Of a stretch of 64,000 nucleotides of DNA, positions 21,856 to 34,662 are shown piece after piece. How positions within the stretch are numbered: position 1 is the first letter of the stretch; each line of letters opens with the position of its first letter. Source of the stretch: Zygnema cylindricum (taxonomy: Eukaryota; Streptophyta; Zygnematophyceae; Zygnematales; Zygnemataceae); the NCBI GenBank assembly GCA_037447655.1, contig JBBHKE010001332.1:124299-188298 (forward strand), in the 5' to 3' direction. The notes under the pieces are model-generated. The model was not told the DNA's origin. It worked only from the letters and a program-made list of their open reading frames with translations, and made no database searches. A program made the position numbers and the translations under genes.

Positions 21856-24759
21856 TTACTGACCCAACACAATTAAACGATAGCGTCAGTAAACAAGTTT
21901 TTGACATTTATTAAAACCGCCTAATGGTACAACGCTCTAATCCAATCACAAACGTTAAACATAACTTTCTCGTGCAGCATGTGTAGCTTATTATTTTAGT
22001 ATTTATTTAAAAGTAACAAATGTATGAGAATTTGAGTATTCTCCATCCGCGTGTCCGCTATGGTGCTGAATCGTCCTACGCACGTGACGTGTTTAATCGG
22101 TTAAATAATACACGTGGACATGCATGTAAAAAGTGTGCATGTAACTATGTACGCACGAGAATGTAAAATAAATCGGACGTGATCATAAATCTCTTATGAT
22201 TGCTATTTTTTTTGCGGTCATTATGCGCACATTATTTTTGCACGTATTTGTGTATATTCGGTCAACGACATTATTTTTATTGGTCGTGCAAGCTGGCACA
22301 AGTTAAAAATACCAAAAGTGTTTTAAATAAAAGTTTGAAGATGACGTTTATTGACGTGGCTGTGGGTCTAAAAATACAAGACGACAACATGTAGTACAGT
22401 CAAATTCGACGATGACGCAAAATGAACTTCTTCTTTTTTAAATTTCTTTGCACGGTTGTCACTTAAGCGGTACAGCGCTAAAGTTTGAAACAAAACGACA
22501 GAAAAAAAAAACATTAATTTGGCACATGGGGACATACACTTAAGCAAATCGCCAAAGATAGCCCAACAAAGGACCACCTTATGTTACAACTTGCTCGTCT
22601 AGCGTTGGAAGGACCGTGGTCCAATGGGAAGACTGAAAAGTTAAGACAACCTTGTCGGTTGGACGTACAAAATCAAGCAAAATACGAAATTCTTGCGCTA
22701 TAGAAAGTCAAAGCTCACTTTTTGGGCCACCCATTCAGTGGGCCCTTTGCAAGAATCAAGTCATCTTGGCCAATAAAACATTGCCGCGTGGCCATTACAA
22801 GTTAGAATAAAAACACGCTCTAAAAAAACCAAAATATTTGAGACTAAACATAACCGCGTGTTTGTAGCGTCACTAAGTTTATTAGGATAATCTCCTATAT
22901 CGGACGGATCAATTTCCTTTGCCTTAGGGAAACATTCCATTAGACAAAAAGTGGGGTTATTTATTAGACGCCTTACGTTTTCGTACAACGCCGTACCGAG
23001 CTTTACCAGATTTATTTTTTGTCAGACGAAACATCGTTATTGTAAAGCTGTCGGGAGGCTCCAATGATGTAGGCGTAATACCTCACTGTTGGATATTTCA
23101 CTTTTTGAGATCTGCGAAGCAATCGTGGGACGCAACTCTCCTAGCGAGGAGAGTTGTGTCCCACTGGAAAATTGCAATTGATACACGTGAAAAAAAAAAA
23201 AATCTACTTTGAACAAGCGATCACGGGCGTACACGTCGTACAGGCAATGTGTCGCATGCCACGCTACATAAGCCGAAAATATCCTCGCACGCTTCGTCTG
23301 ACATCCACTGACATTCAAAGTTTGCCGCGACCTTCAAAGTTTGCCACGACTATTTGCCGTTCCGTTTCGAAATGTTGATTTACCATTTTAAAATCAAAAT
23401 CTGGCCGCAAACTTGGCGTAGGAATCATTAACTACCTCCGATCGTACAAATGTTTCATTTTGACTTTATGTTTGTAGATTTTTTTAAGATTTTCAAAATC
23501 TTGACTCTAGCCCATGAGGCGCCAATCATAATTGAGTAAGGTTTGTTACCTGCCCGAAAAAATGGAGCGCGGAATTCTTGTAAACGGTATGAGTAGACTT
23601 GTCCATATACTTACTTTGACCCCCTAATGGAATGTTAACCTTATCCAACGGCTAAACATGTTCATCTTAATTTCACGGGCAGTTTTTGTACATCTTATAT
23701 TTTATCTGGACATGACACGCGTACAGTCATTTTCAGCGGGCAATTAGATGCGCAATGCAATAAAAGGTCCATAGGACATTCCGCGGTTCTAGCAATCATT
23801 GTGCTTTTCAACGTGTCATTTTACGGGTCAGCGTGTTTACATTGAGCGGAACCAGGCGTTAATAGCTAATGGAGCAGATCCCTTATATCAAAGGTCGTAA
23901 AAGTCAAAATTTTAGATTACTGAAACCAACCATTTTTTTTTTCAAAATCTGAGTACCCGTTGCCCGACCGGGTTATGTCACACTCCTAAACTGTTAACTG
24001 TTAACCGAGACACGTTTACGAAAATAAAAGTTAATTGAAACTAGATTTCAAGGGACTAACCGTACCCGCCCGTAACCGAATAAGTACAAAATTTGTGGTA
24101 CATCTCCCGTATACATTCCACAATAACATAAGTACAAATTACAATCATGTTGGATTGTATGGATAGTACAATATTTTCATTTTTTTTCGCTTTTTGCTTA
24201 CCCGACCGTAACCGATTTTTTTTTTTTTCTGTGAATCAAATTCCCGAATATGCCCGGCCCCCCAAATGAGGCAACCAAATCCGTTCCGGATCCTACGCGG
24301 GGGGTCGGTTAACGGTTTCTGTTGACCGTTTGCGACCTCTGCCCTATATCCAATGAACGAAAGCGCTACAGTACTCGACCGTTGGAAATGTACAAAAAAC
24401 TTTTTGAGGTTTACGTCATCAAAGGTTTTGAATAATGAGAATCGAATTCCATGGGTTTACTGAAGTTTTTATTTTATCGTATAATACAATTCACTTTATA
24501 TTATTTAAGATGTTGGTCGAATATCGTAACCGGTTTTGCCTGTATCAAATAGCGCCATTCTCTCCTAGATATACATCACCAGAATCAGGACCAGAACAAA
24601 GTAGGAAAAAAAAACGTAACGTTCAATGACGGTGGAAAATTTTCAAGAGACCCAAGCTTAAAGCAATATAGTGGCTTTTCTTAAGCGTTCACTTTTCATA
24701 AACTTTCGGCATAAGTGAGTACATAGGCATATAGCACAATTGCACCTAATTTGTTAGAA
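21856..24759. other. AT-rich stretch without a supported gene
   Basis: No reading frame here shows a recognisable motif. The segment 22310-22570 resembles half of the foldback element at 61850-62260. Homopolymer runs (A10-12, T11-13) and a 21-bp near-palindrome around 23140 are seen. The rest gives no signal that I can interpret. Confidence 0.5.
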
Positions 24760-24764
24760 AGTGC

Positions 24765-25487
24765 TCTAATGTAGAGATCCCTTTAACCATTTCACTAATT
24801 CATACAACAAGGTTAGAATATAACTCTTTATACAATGAACATTCGTCTTTATCGTCAACGTAAAATACACCCTACCAAACGTAAATTGATTCGCTTTTGT
24901 TTTAATCAATGGGTTAATATGCAACTTTTTCGAAGGTAATTCTTTCAAAACCTTTCAACCGTTTTTAGACTTCACTCTCAAGGTGTTAGTTTCCCAATTA
25001 AATTGAGGGCTACTTTGAGTTAACCAAGGCTTTCCCTGTATTAGCTCCTCACTACCCAAAATCATTTTTTCACACACCACTTTCATTTTATGACCTTGGA
25101 TATCAACTAATATTGGGTCAATTGTAAATCTAATGTAGACTTATTACCATTAGCCATATGAACATGCAAAGGTTTCTCCCTTATAACTGTAGGAATTTTA
25201 TTTTCCTCTTCAAACTTATGTGAAATAAAATTATGTGTAGCATCTAAATCTACCATAACTCTCAATGGTTTCCCTCCCACTAAAGACTCGAATCTAATCA
25301 AATTGTGTCTAGTGTTATCGTTACTTAAATGTCCTAACATAGGTCTGTGGTTAAGAGTTTCATCAAAAGGATTGTTCAGACTAGGGAGTGTAGTTAACAT
25401 CATAAAAAATTCAGCTATCTTCGTCTTTCTATTCATTAGCTTGCCCTCCATAGTTAACTCCTTAACCTCGAGATCTGGTCGACTCAA
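24765..25487 (-). pseudogene. Gypsy protease-like segment, active site mutated
   Basis: Residues around 25235-25250 read DLDATHNFI, where gypsy retropepsins normally have DSGATHNFI. The downstream frame continues with a stretch near 25040 (GSEELIQGKPWLTQ) that resembles the usual LLGMPWL region. The Ser-Gly of the catalytic triad is lost. Confidence 0.7.
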
Positions 25488-25559
25488 TTGAGGACTTTCA
25501 GCTAGTCCTTTCCGTTTCCCACCTCCAGGGCTTCATGCTTAGCTAGGCATAACGGAATA

Positions 25560-26925
25560 TCTTCCTTAAGACCTTTATTGACATCAACTTTTTTAAAATA
25601 CCAATTATATGTACATTCCTTAGCGTAATGATCTAGACCTCCGCATTTTAAACAAGTGACTTTTTTTTCGATTTTGTGCAATCTCTGCTGAAATGTTCCT
25701 CTTCTCCCCAGTTATAACAATTAGTTTTCTTCAATTATGCACACTCAAATCTCTTATGACCTCTTTTCTGACAGATAGTGCATGTGGGAATGCTAAGATT
25801 AGGCTTTTGAGCATTAATACTTGGTTTAGGACTGTTAATGTATCCAGCTTTATTTTGAAATTTATTTCGTGCATTAACTTTCTATCCACCCCTTTGATTT
25901 CCCTTGAAGATATTCTGCCTATTCACAAGACTCGCATTTAGACCCAATTCCACAAATTCTTGCTCACCCCACTTTGATACATCATTCGAATTACCCCTGA
26001 GTGATCGTGTTTCCCGATTATACCCCAACTTATCCTCTAATTCCTATGCCTTATTCTGTAATTCATTCAAATAATTGAATTTTTTATGTTTCAGTATACG
26101 ATTTCAAATAGTTCAAAAAATGAAACTTAGCCAATTCATCAGTCAAATCTATGACATTAATGCTAGATGAGTCAAATTCCACAATATAATCCTTGACAAA
26201 AATAGTTTGCTTATAGTTCAGCCAATTTTCTTCCGTTCTGGATTTATAAGTGACAGACAAGAAACGTTATTTGATCGCGGTTTTAAAAGCCTCCCAATCA
26301 TCATTATCATGAATTAAATTAGACCTTGTCAAAGTATAATACCAAATCTAAAAGATTTATAAGTGACAGGCAAGAAACGTGATTTGATCGCGGTTTTAAA
26401 AGCCTCCCAATCAACATTATCAGGAATTAAATTAGACCTTGTCAAATTATAATACCAAATCTGAGCATCACCTTTCAAACAACTAACAGAAAAATAAGTA
26501 TAATCATCACGATCACAATTTCTGGATTCTTAATAATACTCCATATGAAAATTCCAAGCATCCAACTCATCAATCTTCTTACCATCAAAAGATGGTGCCT
26601 CACTAATAGACAATTTAAGATCTCTTATCTTTTTAGGCCTATCATGATCATCCTCCCTAAAACTGGCATTTCTCTTCCTACTCTCACCCCTTTGGTCATT
26701 AATATCATTTCTTTTGTGAATTCAATTAATAAACTCATCCAATTTCTGTTTTGAAACATTCCCATTTTCATTATCATCCTTCAATTCATTGTTCAATTCA
26801 AAAATTGTTTCATCCACAGCAACAACATGATTATTAAGTCTTTTGACCAATTTCATAGTACGCTTCTTAAACACATTCAAAGCATTCTCCGTTTCACATT
26901 TCTCTGGACAATTTGCAATTATCAC
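25560..26925 (-). pseudogene. Gypsy gag with zinc knuckles, decayed
   Basis: A coiled N-terminal stretch (26722-26925) is followed by a capsid-like part (AWNFHMEYY near 26540, LKGDAQIWYYNL near 26460). Three knuckle-like segments come next. CTICQKRGHKRFEC at 25741-25782 is intact, the second has lost its second Cys, and the third (KCGGLDHYAKEC) lies near 25620-25655. Frames are broken by many stops and a 113-bp tandem duplication. Confidence 0.78.
26241..26466. repeat. 113-bp tandem duplication in the gypsy gag
   Basis: GATTTATAAGTGACAGRCAA starts at 26241 and again at 26354. The two units match with few differences. The length is not a multiple of three, so it shifts the gag frame. Confidence 0.85.
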
Positions 26926-27647
26926 ACAATGAAATCAAGTAATAAGAAAGGTAGAGTATAATTATCCAAAAGAGTTTGCACTAGATTTGAAGTCTTCATA
27001 TTTCTCCAATCCAAGACTTCCTTTCCTTTAACAAATCGTTTGAAAGATATCAAAATTTGAGAAATCAAATAAACATTAAAAGTAAGTTAGTAAAAATTCA
27101 ATTTTTCAAAACATTGAAATAGAAAGGTAAGAATTTCCCCACAAATTTTGCAACAACAAAATAGAAAGAAATCAAAAATAACAATTTAGGGTTTGAAAAG
27201 TTTTAAGTCATTTCTGGACTCCTTTAATCTTGAAGAAGTAAAGTGCTCCACTTTCCTTCTCCTCCATTAGAAAATTTCCCATTTCCCACTACATCAAGAT
27301 CTTTTAATCTCTAATTCTCACATCTTCACCCTTCATGGCTTCGAGCCCTCCCTCTACACATGAATCATTGCTATGAAAAGGCAAGTTTGTTTGGCCTCTA
27401 GGTAATTGGAGTGAGCTCCAGCGGTGGCTACAATGCCCACCTCGCATGAGTCTTTAGGACCTAAGCACGCCCCACATCTAACCAGCGGCCGCTGGCAGTG
27501 TGGTCACTTAGTTTCCCTCCAATCCCATACCATTTCACATTGTGGTTCTACCAACATAGGTCAGAGCACCCTCACCGATCACGGCAATCAATTTTCGGGT
27601 GAGAAAGCTTCTCCCTGTTTCTAACCAAATCTTTGATGCCATATGTA

Positions 27648-29330
27648 ATAGGATTTCCTACCTCTCAAAAAATCCCATTACTACAACCAATTTCCACCAT
27701 ACATTCCACACATTGGAAAATACACATCCACATTGGAAAACACTCACATAAGGATAAACTTTAAATTAGAAGAAGCTTTTGTCCACAAAACATTAGCTTG
27801 GTATGTTTGCCTCGTGGCTCAACCCTTCTTAGTAAATTATTTTCCACTACTCTCCACTCTTAAATATTTAATCTCTTAACTACTAAAATACTACTTAGTT
27901 TGTAAATGATTTTAGTGCAAAAATGCCATTGCTCCAATTTGGTATTATTCGCTCAAGACCAAGATCAGTCAGAATTTCCACAAACTTTTCCAAAGGAAAA
28001 GATGCCTACTCTTCTCTTCGACTTCACTATTTATCCACAATTTCCCTGGACTAGCCATGCCAAAGTCAACGCTCAGGTTTTACCTGGGCCAATCATTGAT
28101 CAGCTAGGACTCAAACTGAATAATCTAAAAATGTGTGAAATCTCTTACTAACTACGTAGGATTTACTAACCAATCAAACACTACATTTCAGTACGAAAGA
28201 ATTACGTGCAAAAGTGCGCGCCAATCGAAACGCGACTTCGCACGAACGTGCGTCGCAAATTTCACATGCGAAACTACCTACGAAATTTCATAAAGTGAAA
28301 GTGACGTTTCGTACTAAAAATTGTATGAAATAAACCATAGTGAGTACCAAACGAAGTATTGATTCATTTGGTACTTTTTAAACGTGCGCCTGAAATTACG
28401 CGGCTAGTTTGACCCTTAACCCGTTAGAATAAACACCCACTCGTTAATTTGACCTCGCGTTGTCGCCTAAATACACCAATCGCTATATCTTTTAAAATAC
28501 AACTCTTAATCGTGCGATTCTTTCGCGGACGTTTACCAAATTCATAACTCTATATTCGTAACACTTAAATACCCATTTACGAACAAGTTCGATCCACTAT
28601 TAATGTTATACTCTTCTGTTTTGGCCGTGCCACTCTTTTTGTACCCCGGACTCAGATGGTTTGCTTTTTAATTTATCCTGTATGGGTTTGTTTCGATAAT
28701 AAAATCTTTTTTGAAGTAATTTCTTTTAATAGAATACACTGAGATCTGACGCTGCCACAAAAGTTAAAAAACTGGGGTGAGGCGGACGGCAGGAAAAGTA
28801 GCCGTACATATCGTTGTACAAGTCAACAAGAGATCCGATTACGTTCATATAATGTACGGAAGTTACAATGCTAGAGAGCCTTCGGCGCCAATTAGAAGCG
28901 TCCTTCGGAATGAGAAAGAAAACATCTCATTTGAAATTTGTTTCGGTTTTTTTCAACAGTGCCTACGGGCCAAATGAATCGTTTGAAAATTGAAATCATC
29001 GAATCGCATGATTTCATTGGCTAAGAGAATAAGATAAAGTTTATTGAAAATTCAGTACGAGAGACCGAATCTGTACTACCGATTCATTGGTAGCCGGCTA
29101 TAGCATCTAGAGCGTCCAAAACTGATTTGTTTCGTAATCAACGGACGATAGAACAGAAAAGAATATCTTATTCATTTTCATGAAAAAAAGGCGGTAGATA
29201 AGCTAAAAATAAATAAATAGAAAATTAAACCGAGCACGCCCTTTAGGGTTCGTTTCCAAGTCTCCATCTAGTCAAAATAACATGAGACCAAAGTCAAAAA
29301 CGACGAATGAAAACTCTCTGGAATTCGAAC
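27648..29330. other. Presumed gypsy 5' LTR and flank, no gene
   Basis: The first few hundred bases to the right of 27644 should be the gypsy 5' LTR, but I could not place its outer end. The rest has no recognisable coding signal. The segment around 28190-28330 is rich in CGNACG-like words. Confidence 0.4.
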
Positions 29331-29969
29331 CATAGTTCAAAAGTAGGTGAAAGTAGGCCCATACAGTATGCCTATTGTATGCAAAACATACAATATGCCC
29401 TTAAGACCCATATTGTATTGGTCGAAAAATGAAAAAAAAGGTTAACAGGGTTGAGTTGCACACCGATCGATAGAGAATTAAACGGCATGTCTAAATTTTG
29501 AAAAAAAATCGGACAAAAAATATTTTTTCTGTGAATTTTGAGGTGTTTTTTATTTAAACCGTCAGATTCGGACCATCGGACGGTCGCTGATCAAAGTAGC
29601 GATCTTAAGAAGATCACATGAAAAGCCCATAACACAACTTATGATAGGACAGTCTGTCATATTCGCGTCTGCAATTTTGAAGGCCACACTAAATAAAGCA
29701 TCAAATTGACCAATAAGGTTGCCCGTCCGCGTTTTTTTTTTTTTTTCGGGTTTTCTTTCCCGGGGAATGTCATCCCACGTCGTGTCAGTCCGCTAAAAAA
29801 TTTCGTCAGGTGGCGTGCGCTGTACCATGATCATACGTCAGATTCGTACGATCGTACAAGAGTGCCCATAACGCACACCCATACAATATGCCTACTCTTA
29901 GCGAGTTTAGTGCCAAGTTTAGTGCGCCTACCAAAGGCCTACCATAAAAACGCCTACTTTTGAACTATG
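29331..29969. mobile_element. hAT-type non-autonomous DNA transposon (MITE)
   Basis: The terminal inverted repeat CATAGTTCAAAAGTAGGTG at 29331-29349 is matched (18/19) by the inverted end at 29951-29969. Flanking copies of ATTCGAAC (29323-29330 and 29970-29977) form a perfect 8-bp target duplication, as expected for the hAT superfamily. Inside there are subterminal repeats of CCCATACARTATGCCTA. No transposase is present in the 639 bp. Confidence 0.82.
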
Positions 29970-30039
29970 ATTCGAACCCTAGACTTCCATCTCCCGATCC
30001 CGTCCAATTTTCAAAATAAAAATTAATGAAGAATTAGTC

Positions 30040-30110
30040 GTGCGCTCCGAGAATTGAACCCGGATCCTCTCCTATCCACTCCTCCCCAATTGACCGGACA
30101 GACCTCTTGT
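30040..30110 (-). other. tRNA-like sequence outside a recognised LTR
   Basis: On the minus strand CCGGGTTCAATTCTCGG contains a close B-box match (about 30047-30063). GGTCAATTGGGGAG (about 30083-30098) resembles an A-box. No matching 5' acceptor arm is found. It could be a tRNA relic, a SINE piece or a remnant of an LTR module. Confidence 0.4.
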
Positions 30111-30280
30111 CAGAGAGACCGACCTAGTATAAGCCAATCATAGCCTATACAGCCCTCCTTTCCAACCTATCTGGGGGCAGGACAGCAAGTAGGACATCTG
30201 GCTCCCAACCAAAGATCTCAACGGTCACAGCTTGTGACGTTGGCAGAACAAGTACACCGCCATTTGCTATTAGAGTAAAT

Positions 30281-30290
30281 NNNNNNNNNN
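30281..30290. other. Assembly gap (10 N)
   Basis: Ten undetermined bases; the real size is unknown. Confidence 0.99.
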
Positions 30291-30542
30291 CCTGCAACTA
30301 GAGATCTACTTGGTCCGAGTTCATTATACACTTTGAGTTTCTGGAGGTATTCAGGAGTCTCACCTGTCGAAGGTTCTTCGGAGATCCTATTAGGACTGGG
30401 GAAACACAAAGTGGTTTTTTTTGTCGGTGGGACCGTTTTTTTTAAGACTGGTGGACGAATGGACACTTCCGTTCTGAGGGAACTCAGCTATCGTTTTTCT
30501 TAGAGACTTAAACGAGGGAACTCGTCATTCAATACGTCCCAG

Positions 30543-30897
30543 GCAGCTGTACTTTTGCGTACGAAATTGTATTTTGATTGGTTCCGTACATCAGTAGATA
30601 GAGTCTGTGAGAGAGATAGGACTTAGAAAAATTAGGAGATAGGACCCTCTCTCCCAGAGAGCTTCTGTAGAAAAGGTCAACTTTGACCCTGCATAACTTA
30701 CTGCTCAAGGGAGCAAATTCAGAGATTCTTTTTGCTATCGACTCAAGGGAGTCTTGCCTTCACAGGTAAGCAGGTGGTCAGAATTTTTTTTGCCAGGGTG
30801 GCTGTTTTTTTTGGTGAAACACAAAGGGGTCAGGATTATCCTAGAGGCTTCTTGGAAGCTGTCCACTCTGAGGACTTATGGAGGTCTTTGAGTTTCA
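30543..30897 (+). mobile_element. Type-A copia LTR fragment (3' part)
   Basis: It matches the last about 355 bp of the E4 LTR, from GCTGTACTTTTGCGTACG to GAGTTTCA. No primer site follows. Element X sequence starts at 30898, so this is the right end of a truncated copia insertion in X. Confidence 0.85.
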
Positions 30898-30957
30898 CAT
30901 ATTACTTGAGCCTGGTTCATCTAGAGATCAACGTCCCCAGGGATACAAAAGTTGCAA

Positions 30958-33688
30958 TGGCAGAGGATTAACGGTTGTTTTCCCATCGCCTATGAACAAA
31001 GCATATTGCATCATTTCTTTTGGTACCCCATTCTTCCGGAAACATTGCCCCTTTTTATGGCCCATGAACCCACAAGCCTCACATTTTGACCCCTCAGTGG
31101 TGTACTTCCCTCTCAGCTAATTAGAGATTTGTGCTTCATCAAATTTAGGAAGTCTGATTTGTCTCGATTGGGATTGAGACATTTTGGAGGTTTCGGAGCG
31201 AGGAGTAGGTTTATAAGTTTCCTTTGTGATCGGCATGCGGTCCCCTCCTCCTCCTCTTTGCCTGTGTTCCTGCTGCTTTCATGTTTTTCTGCTCGTTCTT
31301 TCTCAAACTCCTTTTGCTTGATAGCGAGTTCCGCGTTGAGCTTCCTGGGCATCGTTTCAACCCGTGACCAGTTTGGTTGCTTTACATGCAATTGTACTGG
31401 TAAGCTTTTTCATCCGCACCCATTGCATGTTCGGATCTAGTCTCAACTTCCTGCTTCCCCTTAAGCTTCTGGAAAGCATGAAGTTATGTTTGTTCCTCTT
31501 GGTTAAGAGATGATTCCCCTGTAAACCTGCGAAGTTGGCTCGCGCTTTGCCGGTAACAGCCTTTTCTCTAGCCTCAGTGTTTACAAAATGATCATATAAC
31601 TTCATCGCAGCCAATGAGATTTCTTGCACCGTGGGAATCTTGTCCTCGATTGCCTGACTGGAACTCTTATTGTCGAGGGTTGCCTGTCCTGTTGGTTCGA
31701 ACGAATTCCGAACAGTGACATAATATTTCGTGGCCATGGGTGGTGTGTCAATGGTAGACAGCTTGGTTTTCTGACAAATGCTCGAGAGGCGGTTGAACAG
31801 CGTTTGCGGTGTTTCATTCTTCAAACATCGGAATTCAGTGAATTCCTTGATTGCGGTTTCGTTCCTTTGTGTGTAAAGGAGCCTCCTGGCGTCCAGAAGA
31901 GCATTGGAAGGAGTTCAGTTGGCCACCATCCGGGTGGTTACCTCAGCTGCTTGTACGGCCTGCAGATGGTTAACATAAGCTCTCTCCCTTTGCCCTGCAG
32001 TTTCATATCCAAAGTGAAAGTAGTAGTAACAAGGGTTGTTGCAGCGGCAGCTAGGTCGGCGGCGGCGTAAATGACCTCGGCGTGAAGAGCCGGATCTGAG
32101 ATTTTGATGTTAGGTGCCATTACAGAGGGTTGACGCTCCTTATAGTCGGCCAATGCTCCTTCGGCTACATAGTTTACCATCATAGGGAAAAGAGTGGTCT
32201 CAAAATCCCCTGGGATGGCCCCTCCCCTGTATTTGTTAATTTCACACTGCGTGAAGGATTTCCAAAACAGTTCAAAATCAGAAAAAAACGATCCACGAGC
32301 TGTCTCCCGTAAAGATACTTATGTCCCCCATTTCTTTTTCCTCCTCGGCAAGGTGGGTGAACAGTGGAGAGGCTGGTCTGGTGGGACTGAAAAACTGGAC
32401 TGGTGAAATGGCTCCAGGTTCCGTCCCTTTACGGAACCACTTTTTCCTCAGGTGTATGTTGGGATTGCCCCCAGAAAAGATCTTGCGAAGAAGTGTGGAA
32501 TCTCGGCTCCTCAATGTCCAACGGTATTGTTTTAATATCTTAGGACCATCGCCACGAAGGGATGTGGAGGCGAGGCCTATTCAAAGATCTTTGTGGGATG
32601 GGTCGTGGTATGGACAGAGACGACTCGGGGTTTTGAGGAAAAGGTGCCTGCCTCGTGGAGAGCCTTCTGGAGGTTTCGAGAGGAGGAGTTCCGGAGTTGG
32701 AAAATGGGGATCGTCTGTGAGGAGGTGAGTAGGAGTGGATGTCGTATTTGTAGGGTAAACCAGGCGGTCTCAAAGACCCACAGACGGCGGCAGCGCGAGA
32801 AATGGAGGGCGAAGGAGAGGAGACGTGAGGTGGAGATTGCGGAGGAGTGGAGAGTCCGCGAGAAATGTGCACTCTCTGCTCAGGTTGTACCTGCACCACG
32901 GCCTCCACAGTCGAAGTTCTTGCCACCGAGACTAAGGTAGGATGTTGAGTGGCAACAGCTGCTAAGTTACCCAGTAGATCTACACCCATCCCCTCTTTTT
33001 TAGGCCATGTTTTCCCCCCTCCTTCCCGCTGAAGGGGAGGTTCTGGTCTAGGTCCCAGGAAGTCCTCGTAGCCTGTGTTGCAGGAGGAGTTGCTTGACCC
33101 GGGGTTTGTTCTCCCACAGAGGAAACTGTTCTACGAGAGGAATCGACCTGTCCACTAAGGATCCCCCGTGCTCTCCGTTTAGCCTCTCGGATGAGAAGCA
33201 ATTCCAATTCCACTGCCTTTTTCCGTTCCTCTTCAAGAGCCTCCCAGTCTACGGTGACGGGTCCCGCCCCGCCGTAGCCTGACTCTGTGACCGCAGGAAA
33301 TCAACTAACTTTTAGGTGCTGCTCACCACACCAGAGAGATCCGCAATCCCCAAGCCCAGTACTTCGGGGTTTGTAGGTCTCGAACGCCACAACCCCTCGG
33401 AAGGTCGGACAATCGGCACTGACGCAGACAAACAGCTAGGAGAGACTGAGGAGGAAGGGAAGAACTGCTCATTTTTTAGTCGAGGAGCGAATCTTCCCTT
33501 GTTGTCTCTATGATCAAACCAGTGCACTCTCTTTGGCTCTAGGCGCCCCCGCTTTTTAGTGACTTCCTCGGCCCGGGTCCGTGAGGTTGCTCTGCCCTCG
33601 GACAGTCAACTGGTTGCGGTGTCCTGATATTGGGTAGGATGCTGGTGCGAAGTTGACGGTACCCCCTGTTGTTCTCGGACAGAGGTTG
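30958..33688 (-). pseudogene. Element X gag, decayed
   Basis: Several frames carry parts of one gag: a proline/serine-rich section (33312-33683), a charged coiled-coil-like section (near 33200-33240), a Pro/Ser-rich region (32540-32989) and capsid-like pieces (31938-32514 and 31357-31824). The nucleocapsid knuckle CEACGFMGHKKGQC is at 31042-31083, and a stop follows about 40 codons later. Frame changes and stops are frequent. No similarity to the copia gag of the other elements was seen. Confidence 0.75.
33684..33688. repeat. Target-site duplication of E5, left copy
   Basis: GGTTG precedes the LTR at 33689. The identical GGTTG at 40070-40074 follows the 3' LTR. Five bases is the usual length for Ty1/copia. 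Confidence 0.9.
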
Positions 33689-34658
33689 TGTTGAAAAAAG
33701 AGGTATTTTGTAGTCTTTCTTGTGGACTTACTGCAGCCCTCATACTTGTCGTAGTCACTGAGGACCTGCAGACAGCCATGGCTGCCTGCTGCAGCTAAAG
33801 GAGATAGGCAGATCATTCAGTACAAATTTTTCTGCAAAATATAATTGCCCCTTATGAGAATTGAACCAGTGACCTCTGGATGATCACCGTACGAACCAGC
33901 CTTGCGCCTTATCCAGTATGTCTTGAGGAAATCGATACATGCATAGGCGCGATATTTATTTAAAGCCATACAGCGCCGAACATTTCATTTAACTAATTAC
34001 GGGACGATTTATGCATGGAAACATACCGGTCCGCACGAAATCAGGACCGCACGAAATATACGAATTAACATTTAATTTCGACGGACGAAATCAAACGTCC
34101 AGATCTGATCGAACGGCTCACAATGGAGTCGGAATGCCGATATAGCCGTTTGGCGGTTTGCGGACCAGATGTCGGTGGATGACACGTGGCAACATATGGC
34201 TGGATAGCGGATATCACGTGAGGAGCAACTACGGCACCGAAACTAACACGCGTCAACGGAACGGCCATGCCGTACAATGGCCGTATAAGAAATACAGCGG
34301 TACCTGTACCTTCTTGTACTTTACAGTCTTATGATTGGTAGAAGTACCTTAGTAGTAGGCTTAGAGAGGTAGCTTGGGACTTAGAATATTTTTTGGTTTT
34401 CCAGCCTCTCTCCCAGAGTGCAATTGTATTTATGACCAACTTTGGTCAGCCATAACTTAATGCTCAAGGGAGAAATTTCAGTGATTCTTTTTGCAGCAGA
34501 CTCAAGGGAGTCAAGGCTACACAAGAGTGTAGTCGGTCAAAGTTTTTTGCGTCCCAGGGTGGGACTTATTCATTGTCAAAGTCAGAAGTGCATATACTAT
34601 GCTAGAGGCTTCACATAAGCTGGACATTCTGTGTACCAATGGAGGTCACATAATTACA
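33689..34658 (+). mobile_element. 5' LTR of E5 (type B)
   Basis: 970 bp from TGTTGAAAAAAGAGG to ATTACA, with the antisense tRNA-like module at 33853-33922 (complement reads GGTTCAATTCTC). GTAC motifs run through about 34270-34350. GATTATGGGCCCACC at 34659-34673 is the primer site with one mismatch. Confidence 0.9.
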
Positions 34659-34662
34659 GATT

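Larger units (their letters stand above)
24760..27647 (-). mobile_element. Ty3/gypsy remnant: primer site, gag and protease
   Basis: On the minus strand an LTR end (CCTATTACA at 27644) is followed by TA and TGGCATCAAAGA (27630-27641), a decayed form of the plant initiator-Met site TGGTATCAGAGC. A gag and a retropepsin-like segment follow. No RT is recognisable before the signal fades near 24760. This family primes in the conventional way, unlike the copia copies. Confidence 0.75.
30898..33688 (-). mobile_element. Element X, copy 2: main gag region
   Basis: It continues, on the minus strand, from 40074 across E5. The reading frame runs from the right-hand piece through the duplicated GGTTG target into this piece, which shows that the two belonged together. 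It ends at the type-A LTR fragment at 30897, before any protease. Confidence 0.85.

Noticed and set aside
27906-28151. 81-codon plus-strand frame near the gypsy LTR
   Set aside because: No motif, no homologous copy in the window, and length within chance for AT-rich DNA.
30218-30466. 82-codon minus-strand frame
   Set aside because: It crosses ten N, so its continuity is not known, and it shows no recognisable motif.
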